DNA of 64,000 bases, from the NCBI RefSeq assembly GCF_028882275.1, contig NZ_JARBUT010000001.1, positions 496,001 through 560,000 of the forward strand. The letters are read 5' to 3'. Numbering within the stretch: position 1 is the stretch's first letter; the number at the start of each line of letters is the position of its first letter. A program made the position numbers and the translations under genes. Shown piece by piece: positions 35,360 through 43,616 of the stretch. The DNA comes from Nocardiopsis sp. N85. GTDB taxonomy: Bacteria > Actinomycetota > Actinomycetes > Streptosporangiales > Streptosporangiaceae. A model generated the notes under the pieces. It had not been told where the DNA came from. It ran no database searches and saw nothing but the letters and a program-made list of their open reading frames with translations.

Positions 35360-36352
35360 GTGACCAACGTCGATGGGAAGACCGTGATTGACGCAGTGGA
35401 CCTGCACAAGGTCTACAGGTTGAAGAGACACCGGGTGACCGCTTTGGACGGGGTCGACCTGCACGTGGAGTCCGGCGAGATCTTCGGTGTCGTGGGACAG
35501 AGCGGCGCGGGCAAGAGCACCCTGCTGAGGTCGGTCAACCTGCTGGAACGCCCCGACTCCGGGACCGTCACCGTCGCCGGGGAGGAACTCACCTCCCTGC
35601 GCGGTGCCCGCCTGCGCGCCGCCCGGCGCGGAATCGGCATGGTCCATCAGCACTTCGCGCTGCTCTCCTCGCGCACCGTCGCCGGCAACGTCGGCTTCCC
35701 CCTGGAGATCGCCGGGGTCGACCGGGCCGCCCGGCGCGCGCGCGTGGGCGAACTCCTGGAGCTGGTGGGTCTGGGCGACAAGGCCCGAGCCTACCCCTCC
35801 CAGCTCTCCGGCGGCCAGAAACAGCGCGTGGGCATCGCCCGCGCCCTGGCCTCCGCCCCGCAGGTACTGCTGAGCGACGAGGCCACCTCGGCGCTGGACC
35901 CCGCCACCACCGACTCGATCCTGGCCCTGCTGCGCCGGTTGCGCGATGAGCTGGGACTGACGATCCTGCTGATCACCCACGAGATGGACGTGATCAAGAA
36001 GATCTGCGACTCCGCCGCGATCATGGAGAACGGCGTGTTCCGCGAGTCGGGCCGGGTGCTCGACCTCATCGGCACCCCCGGCTCGCTGCTGGCCCGCTCC
36101 CTCTTCCCGCTGCCGGACATCGGCGGTGAGGACGCGGTCGTCGTGACCTACCCCCGCTCGTTCGACGAGCCCCTCATGTCGGAGCTCACCCGCCGGTTCG
36201 ACGTCGACGTCAACATCCTCGGCGGTGGCGTGGAGAAGGTGGCCGGGCAGTCCGTGGGCCGTTTGGGCGTGCAGGTCCGCGGCTCCCGCCGGGACGAGGC
36301 CCTGACCTACCTGTCCGAGCACGGCCTGCTGGTCGAGGAGGCCGGAAAGTGA
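35360..36352 (+). CDS. metN: Methionine ABC transporter ATP-binding protein
   Basis: A 330-residue ATPase: Walker A VVGQSGAGKSTLLRSVNLLE, Q-loop VHQHFALLSSRTV, signature LSGGQKQRVGIARALA, Walker B VLLSDEATSALDP and switch LLITHEMDVI. A C-terminal NIL domain (about 255-330) is the methionine-sensing regulatory module typical of MetN. It energises import of methionine with MetI and MetQ. GTG 35360 starts the longest credible frame; GTG 35384 (GGGAAG upstream) is an alternative. Its stop overlaps the metI start by GTGA. Confidence 0.93.
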   Translation: MTNVDGKTVIDAVDLHKVYRLKRHRVTALDGVDLHVESGEIFGVVGQSGAGKSTLLRSVNLLERPDSGTVTVAGEELTSLRGARLRAARRGIGMVHQHFALLSSRTVAGNVGFPLEIAGVDRAARRARVGELLELVGLGDKARAYPSQLSGGQKQRVGIARALASAPQVLLSDEATSALDPATTDSILALLRRLRDELGLTILLITHEMDVIKKICDSAAIMENGVFRESGRVLDLIGTPGSLLARSLFPLPDIGGEDAVVVTYPRSFDEPLMSELTRRFDVDVNILGGGVEKVAGQSVGRLGVQVRGSRRDEALTYLSEHGLLVEEAGK

Positions 36353-37089
36353 TCGCGAACCCCACCGACATCCTCTTCTTGGCCTCGGCCGTCGACGCGG
36401 GCGGCCCCTGGGACGCGCTCGTCGCCTTCGTGCGGGACTGGCCGAACATGTGGCCCGGCCTGTGGCTGGCCACCCAGGACACCGTCTACATGGTGCTCTG
36501 GGCGACGATCTTCAGCGTGCTGTTCGGTCTGCCGCTGGGCGTGCTGCTCGTGACCACCGACCGCGGTGGTCTCACCCCCGCTCCGGTGGTGCGCGCCGTG
36601 CTGAGCGCCGTCGTCAACGTCGGTCGCTCCCTGCCGTTCATCGTCCTCATGGTGGCGGTGCTGTCGCTGACCCGGTTCCTGGTCGGCACCACCCTGGGTC
36701 CGACGGCGGCGATCGTTCCCCTGAGCATCGGCGCGATCCCCTTCTTCGCCCGGTTGGTGGAGACCTCCCTGCGGGAGGTGGACCGCGAGGTCGTCGAGGC
36801 CGCGCACGCGATGGGCACCCGTAAGTCCACGATCGTCGGCAAGGTGATGCTTCCCGAGGCGCTGCCCGGTCTCATCGCCGGTCTGGTGATGACCGTGGTC
36901 GCCCTCATCTCCTACTCGGCGATGGCGGGCGCCATCGGCGGAGGCGGTCTGGGCGACCTGGCCATCCGCGAGGGCTACCAGCGGTTCAACGACCACTACC
37001 TGTGGGCCACCGTCATCCTCCTCATCGTCATCGTGCAGGCGGCCCAGAGCCTGGGCGACCTGGTGGTGCGCCGACTGGCCCGACGCTGA
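36349..37089 (+). CDS. metI: Methionine ABC transporter permease
   Basis: A 246-residue permease with five to six membrane helices and the ABC coupling motif EAAHAMGTRKSTIVGKVMLP. Other MetI-like segments are NVGRSLPFIVLMVAVLSLTR and GGGGLGDLAIREGYQRF. GTG 36349 overlaps the metN stop, so the two are translationally coupled. Forms the membrane channel of the MetNIQ importer. Confidence 0.93.
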   Translation: MIANPTDILFLASAVDAGGPWDALVAFVRDWPNMWPGLWLATQDTVYMVLWATIFSVLFGLPLGVLLVTTDRGGLTPAPVVRAVLSAVVNVGRSLPFIVLMVAVLSLTRFLVGTTLGPTAAIVPLSIGAIPFFARLVETSLREVDREVVEAAHAMGTRKSTIVGKVMLPEALPGLIAGLVMTVVALISYSAMAGAIGGGGLGDLAIREGYQRFNDHYLWATVILLIVIVQAAQSLGDLVVRRLARR

Positions 37090-37091
37090 TC

Positions 37092-37115
37092 GCGGCCGCC
37101 CGTCCGGGCGGCCGC
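37092..37115 (+). terminator. Hairpin between metI and metQ
   Basis: Perfect 10-bp stem GCGGCCGCCC / GGGCGGCCGC with loop GTCC. It may attenuate or stabilise the transcript between permease and binding-protein genes, which often differ in expression. Confidence 0.6.
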
Positions 37116-37180
37116 ACCCCTCCCTCCCCTCCTCCCCCCGCACCCGAGATGTTGTTCGAACCGTTGGGAATGGAGACACG

Positions 37181-38089
37181 ATGACCGGGGACCACAGGGC
37201 GGGGACGCCCAGGGGGCGGGTGCCGCGCGGTGTCGGTGCGGTGGCGATGGTCGTGGCCTTGACGGCGGCCTGCGGCAGTCCCAGCGAACGGGCGGGGGAG
37301 GGGACCGACGAGGAGGGGCTCACCCCGCTGCGCGTCGGCGCCACCCCCACCCCGCACGCCGAGATCCTGGAGTTCGTCGAGGAGAACCTGGCCGCCGACG
37401 CCGGACTGCGCCTGGAGATCGTCGAGTACACCGACTACAACCAGCCCAACGCCGCCCTGGCCGAGGGCGAACTGGACGCCAACTACTACCAGACGGTGCC
37501 GTTCCTGGAGGAGTACCTGGCGGGGAACGACGACGTCGACCTGAGCTACGTCTCGGACGTCCACCTGGAGGCGTTCGGCATCTACTCCGAGGACGTCTCC
37601 GATCTGGCCGATCTGCCCGAGGGCGCCGAGATCGGGGTGCCCAACGACGCCTCGAACATGGGGCGGGCCCTGCACCTGCTGGCCTCCGCCGACGTGATCA
37701 CGCTGGCCGAGGACGCGGAGGGCGTGCCCACGATCGACGACATCGAGGACGGTCCGCTGGACGTCACCGTCACCCCGGTGGAGGCGGCCCAGCTGCCGCG
37801 TTCGCTCCAGGACCTGGACGCGGCCGTGGTCAACGGCAACTACGCCCTGGACGCCGATCTGCCGAACACGGCCAACACGCTGGCCTGGGAGAGCACCGAG
37901 AACAACCCGTACGCCAACGGGCTGGTGGTGCGCTCGGAGGACGTGGGGGCCGAGGACATCGTGCGCCTGGACGAACTCCTGCACGGCCCGGAGGTGCACG
38001 ACTTCATGGAGGAGCGCTGGCAGGGGATCGTCCTCCCGGTCCGCGGTGACAGGGTGGTGGAGCCCGGCACCTCCGATTCCCCCGAGTAG
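37181..38089 (+). CDS. metQ: Methionine-binding lipoprotein
   Basis: A 302-residue NlpA/MetQ protein. A signal peptide with lipobox LTAAC (VALTAACGS) is followed by a Ser/Glu linker. The solute-binding domain has LRVGATPTPHAEILEFVEEN, LEIVEYTDYNQPNAALAEGE and LDANYYQTVPFLEEYL, a hallmark of the family. VPNDASNMGRALHLLASADV matches the ligand region. It captures methionine outside the membrane for MetNI. ATG 37181 follows GGAG. A terminator at 38103 ends the operon. Confidence 0.94.
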   Translation: MTGDHRAGTPRGRVPRGVGAVAMVVALTAACGSPSERAGEGTDEEGLTPLRVGATPTPHAEILEFVEENLAADAGLRLEIVEYTDYNQPNAALAEGELDANYYQTVPFLEEYLAGNDDVDLSYVSDVHLEAFGIYSEDVSDLADLPEGAEIGVPNDASNMGRALHLLASADVITLAEDAEGVPTIDDIEDGPLDVTVTPVEAAQLPRSLQDLDAAVVNGNYALDADLPNTANTLAWESTENNPYANGLVVRSEDVGAEDIVRLDELLHGPEVHDFMEERWQGIVLPVRGDRVVEPGTSDSPE

Positions 38090-38102
38090 GGGGGCCGTCG
38101 AC

Positions 38103-38135
38103 GCACGGGGCGCGGGTCCGATCCGCGCCCCGTGC
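38103..38135 (+). terminator. Terminator after metQ
   Basis: Stem GCACGGGGCGCG / CGCGCCCCGTGC, 12 bp, with a short mismatch-bearing loop, 13 bases after the stop codon. Confidence 0.82.
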
Positions 38136-38170
38136 GCGTAACGGTTGGGTTTCGGGGCGGCTTTCGTCGA

Positions 38171-38215
38171 TTGACACAAGGTGCTCCGTCTGCTTGTTTT
38201 ATGGGAGCGCTCCCA
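38171..38215 (+). promoter_or_regulatory. bglC promoter with CelR/CebR operator
   Basis: TTGACA at 38171-38176 is a perfect -35 box, with a TTTTAT-type -10 about 17-20 bases on. The 14-bp palindrome TGGGAGCGCTCCCA at 38202-38215 immediately follows. It matches the operator bound by CelR of Thermobifida and CebR of Streptomyces, repressors released by cellobiose. A celR-like gene lies just downstream of bglC. Confidence 0.93.
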
Positions 38216-38256
38216 TACGCGATGTCCCCTCGTCATGGAAGGTGCGTACCGAACAA

Positions 38257-39654
38257 GTGAGCCATCAAAACGATTTCCCCGAGGGCTTCCTCTGGGGGGC
38301 GGCCACCGCCTCGTTCCAGATCGAAGGCGCCACCACCGCCGACGGCCGTGGCCGGAGCATCTGGGACACCTTCGCCGAGACCCCCGGCAAGGTCCTGGGC
38401 GGCGACACCGGCGACCCCGCCGACGACCACTACCACCGCTACGCCGAGGACGTCGCGCTCATGCGCCGGCTCAACCTGGGCGCCTACCGGTTCTCCATCG
38501 CCTGGCCGCGCATCCTCCCGGAGGGGAGCGGCACGGTCAACCAGGCGGGCCTGGACTTCTACAACCGGCTGGTCGACACCCTGCTGGAGGCCGGGATCCA
38601 GCCTTGGGCCACCCTCTACCACTGGGACCTGCCCCAGCCCCTGGAGGACGCCGGCGGCTGGCCCGCCCGCGACACCGCCTACCGGTTCCGTGACTACGCC
38701 CAGGTCGTCGCCGAGTCCCTCGGCGACCGGGTCGTGAACTGGATGACCATCAACGAGCCCTGGTGCTCGGCCTTCCTCGGCTACCACAACGGTCACCACG
38801 CGCCCGGTCACCACGATGACGCGGCGGCCCTGGCCGCCGCCCACCACCTGCTGCTCGGGCACGGTCTGGCCGCGGACGCGATCCGCTCCACCGGTCACCC
38901 CTCCCGGGTGGGGCTCGCGCACAACCAGGCCGTCATCCGCCCCCACGGGCCGAGCGCGGCCGACGCCCGCTCCGCCCGACGCGCCGACGGCGTGCGCAAC
39001 CGCATCTTCACCGACCCCCTGCTCAAGGGCGTCTACCCGGCCGACGTGCTGGAGGACCTCGCCTCCATCAGCGACTTCTCCTTCATCGCCGACAAGGACC
39101 TGTCGATCACCTCGACGCCGCTGGACTTCCTCGGGGTGAACTACTACTCGCCCGAGTTCGTCGCCGCCTCCGCCAAGGGCCTGGACCCGGCGCTGGTCAG
39201 TGGTGAGGGCGGGGCCTGGCTCGGCGCCGACCCCGAGGAGGTGCACGTCTCCCAGGGACTCCCCGTCACCCACATGGGCTGGGAGATCGACCCCACCGGC
39301 ATGTACGACGTCCTGCTCCGCCTGGCGGGGGAGAGCGGCGGCATCGACCTGTACGTCACCGAGAACGGCTGCGCCTTCGAGGACACCGTGACCGAGGACG
39401 GCCGGGTCCACGACACCGACCGGCTCGACTACTACGAGGGCCACCTGCGGGCCGCCAAGGAGGCGATCCACGCCGGGGTGCCCCTGCGCGGTTACTTCGC
39501 CTGGTCCCTTCTGGATAATTTCGAGTGGGCCTGGGGGTACTCCCGCCGCTTCGGGATCGTGCACGTCGACTACGACACGCAGGTGCGCACGGTCAAGGAC
39601 AGTGGTGACTGGTACTCCCGTCTGGCGGCCACGGGACGGTTCCCGGAGCGCTAG
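38257..39654 (+). CDS. bglC: Beta-glucosidase, glycoside hydrolase family 1
   Basis: A 465-residue GH1 enzyme without signal peptide, so intracellular. It has FLWGAATASFQIEGA, the acid/base glutamate in WMTINEPW, FLGVNYYSPEF and the nucleophile glutamate in LYVTENGC; ends WSLLDNFEWAWGYSRRFG. It cleaves cellobiose and related beta-glucosides after import. The start is GTG 38257, homology beginning at HQNDFPEGFLWG. The CelR operator and promoter lie just upstream and celR just downstream, so expression should rise on cellobiose. The cebEFG importer genes are not in this window. Confidence 0.95.
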   Translation: MSHQNDFPEGFLWGAATASFQIEGATTADGRGRSIWDTFAETPGKVLGGDTGDPADDHYHRYAEDVALMRRLNLGAYRFSIAWPRILPEGSGTVNQAGLDFYNRLVDTLLEAGIQPWATLYHWDLPQPLEDAGGWPARDTAYRFRDYAQVVAESLGDRVVNWMTINEPWCSAFLGYHNGHHAPGHHDDAAALAAAHHLLLGHGLAADAIRSTGHPSRVGLAHNQAVIRPHGPSAADARSARRADGVRNRIFTDPLLKGVYPADVLEDLASISDFSFIADKDLSITSTPLDFLGVNYYSPEFVAASAKGLDPALVSGEGGAWLGADPEEVHVSQGLPVTHMGWEIDPTGMYDVLLRLAGESGGIDLYVTENGCAFEDTVTEDGRVHDTDRLDYYEGHLRAAKEAIHAGVPLRGYFAWSLLDNFEWAWGYSRRFGIVHVDYDTQVRTVKDSGDWYSRLAATGRFPER

Positions 39655-39758
39655 AACAGGTAGGTCGTCCCCGTGAGGGGGCGACGCGTCCGGAGCCGCC
39701 GCGGCCCGTGCAGTTCGGCCGCGGCGGCACACGATTCTTCCCAGAGGGAGCATGCGAA

Positions 39759-40799
39759 GTGGCCAAGAGCGGTGACGGCGGCGGTCGGCGACGTCCGACC
39801 CTGGAGATGGTGGCGGAACGGGCCGGTGTCGGCCGCGGGACCGTCTCCCGGGTGATCAACGGATCGGCCCAGGTGAGCCCGCGCACCCGGGAGGCGGTGC
39901 ACAACGCGATCGCCGAACTGGGATACAGCCCCAACCAGGCCGCCCGCACGCTGGTCACCCGGCGCACCGACACCATCGCCCTGGTGGTGTCCGAACCCCG
40001 GGACCGCCTCTTCTCCGACCCGTTCTTCGCCGACATCATCCGCGGGGTCAGTTCCGTCCTGCACGAGCGCGACCTCCAGCTGATGCTCACCACCGCGCGC
40101 AGCGAGATCGAGCACAAGCGGGTCGGCGACTACCTCAGCGGCTTCCACGTGGACGGCGCGCTCCTGGTCTCCCTGCACCGCGACGACCCGCTGTCCGAGC
40201 GTCTGGCGTCGGCGGGCGTGCCGGTCGTGCACGGCGGTCGCCCCCACTCCCCGGAGCAGCCCGCGCCCTTCTGCGTCGACATCGACAACGTCGGCGGCGC
40301 CGAGCAGGCCGTGCGCTACCTCCTGGAGCAGGGACACCGCAGGATCGCCACGATCAGCGGCCCCCTGGACATGAACGCCGGTGTGGAGCGTCTGCGCGGC
40401 TACCAGCGGGTGATGGCCGAGGCCGGACTCGACATCGACGACCGGTTCGTCGTCCAGGGCGACTTCAGCGTCGAGGGCGGCGCGCGGGCCATGGAGCGGC
40501 TGCTCGACGGAGGGGCCGAACCCGACGCGATCTTCGTCGCCTCCGACATGATGGCGATCGGCGGCCTGCGGGTCCTGCGCTCGCGCGGGCTGCGGGTGCC
40601 CGACGACATCGCCCTGATCGGTCACGACGACACCCTCATGGCCCAGCACAGCGACCCGGCGCTCACCACCGTCCACCAGCCCACGGTCCAGATGGGCCGG
40701 GAGATGGCGCGCCTGCTCGTCGACGTCGCCATCCCGCGCGTCTCCGAATCCGAGACCATCATCCTCGCCACCCACCTGGTGACGCGCGAGTCCGCCTGA
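39759..40799 (+). CDS. celR: LacI-family cellobiose-responsive repressor
   Basis: A 346-residue LacI/GalR protein: N-terminal helix-turn-helix with hinge (TLEMVAERAGVGRGTVSRVI, AELGYSPNQAARTLVTRRTD) and a periplasmic-binding-like core (VDIDNVGGAEQAVRYLLEQG, FVASDMMAIGGLRVLRSRGL, TTVHQPTVQMGREMARLLVD). By position after bglC and the perfect TGGGAGCGCTCCCA operator it is the CelR/CebR orthologue. GTG 39759 follows GAGGGAGC. Confidence 0.92.
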   Translation: MAKSGDGGGRRRPTLEMVAERAGVGRGTVSRVINGSAQVSPRTREAVHNAIAELGYSPNQAARTLVTRRTDTIALVVSEPRDRLFSDPFFADIIRGVSSVLHERDLQLMLTTARSEIEHKRVGDYLSGFHVDGALLVSLHRDDPLSERLASAGVPVVHGGRPHSPEQPAPFCVDIDNVGGAEQAVRYLLEQGHRRIATISGPLDMNAGVERLRGYQRVMAEAGLDIDDRFVVQGDFSVEGGARAMERLLDGGAEPDAIFVASDMMAIGGLRVLRSRGLRVPDDIALIGHDDTLMAQHSDPALTTVHQPTVQMGREMARLLVDVAIPRVSESETIILATHLVTRESA

Positions 40800-40922
40800 C
40801 CGGCCCCCGGCCCGTGGAAGGCCGGTACCGGTCGCGTCCGCCCCCGGATCGCTCCGGTGGGTGGACGTGTGCAGATGCATGTGCAAGGCTGGTCGCGACT
40901 TCGCGGGAGACGGTGGGGGCGC

Positions 40923-41147
40923 ATGAATCCGATGCGGGAACCGACGCACACCCGATGTGCGATCTCTTCGTGCGGATGGTGCGACCGGGACGGCCTCGAC
41001 TGCCGGTTCTGCTCGGGGACCGGTTGGTGGCGCCCGGAGCGACCGCACCGGGACGCCAATGGGATCATCGTATGGCTCCGGATCGACGAGCCGTGCCGAG
41101 GGTGCGCGGGCACGGGCAAGGAGCACAGCCCGACCGTGGCGCTCTGA
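40923..41147 (+). CDS. Small cysteine-rich protein, DnaJ zinc-finger-like
   Basis: A 74-residue protein with SSCGWCDRDGLDCRFCSGTG and PCRGCAGTGKEH, giving several CxxC pairs and two CxGTG-type turns, as in the zinc-binding middle domain of DnaJ. It probably binds zinc. A run of G (GTGGGGGC) precedes ATG 40923. It lies 54 bases before the FAH-like gene on the same strand. Function unknown, and its reality as a gene is likely but not certain. Confidence 0.55.
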   Translation: MNPMREPTHTRCAISSCGWCDRDGLDCRFCSGTGWWRPERPHRDANGIIVWLRIDEPCRGCAGTGKEHSPTVAL

Positions 41148-41201
41148 GGTCGGCGGTGGACGCGCGCGTCCGGACGTGCGCGAGGGATCGAGGAGGGTGC
41201 G

Positions 41202-41864
41202 GTGCGCTGGGTGACCTACCTGTCGCCGAGCGGTGGCGGTGAGCGTGTCGGCGCGCTGGAGGACGGCGACGTACTGGGCGTTCCCGACCCCCGAGGGCTG
41301 GCCCAACTGCTGGCCGCGGGGATCCCGGAACTGGTGGAGGTGCTGCGCAGCACCCGCCGCGCGCCGATCGAGATCATCGTCGAGTGGGAGGCGCGCATGT
41401 GCGCCCCGCTCGTCCCGACCACCCCGATCACGGTCCTTTCCGGCGATGACCTCCGGGCGATCCCTCCCGAACTGGTCGGAGCCGTCGACGACACGGTCCC
41501 CGCCGCCGCTCACAGCGCCCGTGTGGGCCTGGCCGCCATCGCCGGTGGTCCGGGGCGGGTCGACGCCCGTACGCCCGCCTGCCTGTGGTCGGACGCCGCG
41601 GGAGAACCCGTCCTGTTGGCCCTGGGCCCCGTCCTGACCACGGCGGACGAGCGGATCACCGCGCTGGAGGCCTCCGTGGAGGTCGACGGCCGCGTACGCG
41701 GGCGCGCCACGATGGACCTCGACGACCCGTGGTGGGCCGTGGAGCCCGGTCGGGTCCGCGTTCGACTGCCGGTGGCGACGGGACCCCTGACCGAAGGGGA
41801 CGAGGTCTTCGTCGACCTCGGAGAGCTGGGCTCCTACGAGGTCAGGGTCGGCTCCCAGGTCTGA
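41202..41864 (+). CDS. FAH-family N-terminal-like protein
   Basis: A 220-residue protein starting MRWVTYLSPSGGGERVGALE, like the N-terminal (DUF2437) region of fumarylacetoacetate hydrolase-family proteins. The catalytic FAH core should contain Glu-rich metal motifs in its second half. I do not find the usual E-x-E metal pair; instead the protein ends in a strand-rich region (EVFVDLGELGSYEVRVG). It may be a truncated, non-catalytic relative. GTG 41202 has GAGGAGGG just upstream. Confidence 0.65.
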   Translation: MRWVTYLSPSGGGERVGALEDGDVLGVPDPRGLAQLLAAGIPELVEVLRSTRRAPIEIIVEWEARMCAPLVPTTPITVLSGDDLRAIPPELVGAVDDTVPAAAHSARVGLAAIAGGPGRVDARTPACLWSDAAGEPVLLALGPVLTTADERITALEASVEVDGRVRGRATMDLDDPWWAVEPGRVRVRLPVATGPLTEGDEVFVDLGELGSYEVRVGSQV

Positions 41865-41910
41865 GGCGCGCTCTTCCCGAATCCCCGCGCCGCCTCGGCC
41901 CGGTCCGCCC

Positions 41911-43113
41911 TCACGGCGTGAACTCCCAGTGCCAGGGCTCGAAGCCGCCGCGCGCCCAGGGCGGGTTGTCCCAACCGTGGGCCGGCGCGTGGGCGAGCAT
42001 CCACTCGTGCTCGGCGCCGCCCAGGACGTTCACGCCCCCGCACAGGTCGACGGCCAGCCCCTTCCCGTGCGTGCTGGTCCCGGGCCGGGCCGCCATACCG
42101 GGCGACATCTGCTGGAACAGGGCCACCTGCTCGTGATAGGGCCGGTAGGAGTCGGCCACGCACATCGCGCGGCCGAACCGTTCCCGGTAGGCGGCGTCGA
42201 GTTCGACGAAGGCCGCGGCGGCGTCAGCGCGCAGCCGCTCCCCGGGCTGGGGGAGCGGACACAGCAGGGACTCGGGGATACGGCCGTTCTCGTGAGCGCC
42301 GACGTCTCCCCCGGGGCAGACCGCCCGGTCCCCGGTCCCGGCACCCGTGTGGGCCCCGGCCTCGGTGCCGGGGGTCCACGGGGTGGTCCGGTTCCGGCGG
42401 GGGCTGCCGGCCTCCCCGCTCCCGGCGTTCCCGGAGGGGCGGGCCTCCAGGCGGGTCTGTTCGGCGAGCAGGTCCCGCAAGGCCTCCTCCTGGGCCAGGA
42501 TCGCGGCCTCGGCCTCCTCGCGCGCGGTCTCGGCCCTTTCGAGGGCCCTCTCCTGGTCGCGCTCGGCCGCGCGGGCGGTCTCGGAGAGGGTCCCGGCGGC
42601 GACCCCGGCCGCCTCGGCCCGGGCCAGTTCGGTGGCGCGGTGATCGCCGAGCAGGGTCAGGTCGGCGGCGAGGTCGAGCATTCCGGCCGGGCCGTCCACG
42701 CCGAACAGGGCTCGGACGGGGGACAGGTCGGCGCCCTTGTACACGGCGGCCGCCTGCCGTGCGACGGCCGACCGCGACGACTCCCCGTGCTCCAGCGCCT
42801 CCTCGGCGCGCTCCTCGGCCGTGGCACGGCTCTCGGCGAGTTCTTCGAGGCGCTCGCTCTCCTCCACGTAGCGTTCGATCTTCTCGCCGGCCTCCTCCCG
42901 CATCACCTCCAGGTCGGCGCGCAGGGCGGCGAGTTCGACGCGGGGGTCGGCGGGCCCGGGGTCCGCGGTGGCGAGGGTGGGGCAGGAGAGGATCACGAGG
43001 GTGACAATCCCCAAGGACAGGGCGTTTTTGACCGAAAAGGTGATCCCTGGGATAGGCCCCCGGAATGACCTGGCAGAACGTTCCGCTTTTCGGTCATTAC
43101 TCAGAGTATTCAT
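41911..43113 (-). CDS. Secreted coiled-coil D-Ala-D-Ala carboxypeptidase (VanY/M15B)
   Basis: A 400-residue protein. A hydrophobic signal (FSVKNALSLGIVTLVILSCP, about 26-48) is followed by a long Glu/Ala/Arg coiled coil (about 60-215) and a Gly/Thr linker. The C-terminal M15B domain has GRAMCVADSYRPYHEQVALF, zinc ligands in TSTHGKGLAVDLCGG (His, Asp), and the catalytic Glu and third zinc His in FEPWHWEF. It should trim D-Ala from peptidoglycan stems outside the membrane. The coiled coil plus peptidase layout matches the neighbour at 33687. ATG 43113 is chosen. Confidence 0.86.
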   Translation of the reverse strand: MNTLSNDRKAERSARSFRGPIPGITFSVKNALSLGIVTLVILSCPTLATADPGPADPRVELAALRADLEVMREEAGEKIERYVEESERLEELAESRATAEERAEEALEHGESSRSAVARQAAAVYKGADLSPVRALFGVDGPAGMLDLAADLTLLGDHRATELARAEAAGVAAGTLSETARAAERDQERALERAETAREEAEAAILAQEEALRDLLAEQTRLEARPSGNAGSGEAGSPRRNRTTPWTPGTEAGAHTGAGTGDRAVCPGGDVGAHENGRIPESLLCPLPQPGERLRADAAAAFVELDAAYRERFGRAMCVADSYRPYHEQVALFQQMSPGMAARPGTSTHGKGLAVDLCGGVNVLGGAEHEWMLAHAPAHGWDNPPWARGGFEPWHWEFTP

Positions 43114-43616
43114 TTCTGGGCGCAATGCGGCGCACATCCCCGCTTCCTCCCCCGGACCTGCGTATACGTAGTGTCACGATGTCATGTCGAGGTGACCTTG
43201 ACGGGGAAGCTGGTGGTGTGTCCAAAAAGTTACCCGAACGCCCGATCGGGTTTCGGCCCCCGCGTCTGACCTGGAAAATTGGTCATAATGCCGACATAGG
43301 AGGCATTATGAGGACGGGTGGACAGGGATGATCGTGCTCCGCGGGCCTCGAACGGCCGCATCGATCCCTTCGCCCCCATTGATACGCTATCCACCGCACG
43401 CGCACCCGCTGGAACTCTTTGGTCGGGTGGGCGACTCTCTCCTCCCAGGCGAGTCCGGCGGACAGTCTTCACATCTCCCCACATTCCCCACCGCTTACCG
43501 GTTCGGTGGCCACCAGTGGTCCATGCCGATGCGCCCGAGAGCCTCTCGGGTCGGAGCGGTCGGCCCTGGGTACCGACAGCCGTTCACAACGGTGACACGA
43601 AAGGTTGCGAGGGTCC
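43114..43616. other. Divergent intergenic region with hairpin CATAATGCC/GGCATTATG
   Basis: Between the VanY gene and cvnA. An AT-rich stretch at 43270-43312 contains CATAATGCC (43284-43292) and GGCATTATG (43302-43310) flanking a nine-base loop. The right arm ends at an ATG with AGGAGG four bases ahead, opening a seven-codon frame (MRTGGQG). CATAAT could also serve as a -10 box. The remaining 300 bases are without a clear gene and probably form the cvnA leader. Confidence 0.55.
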
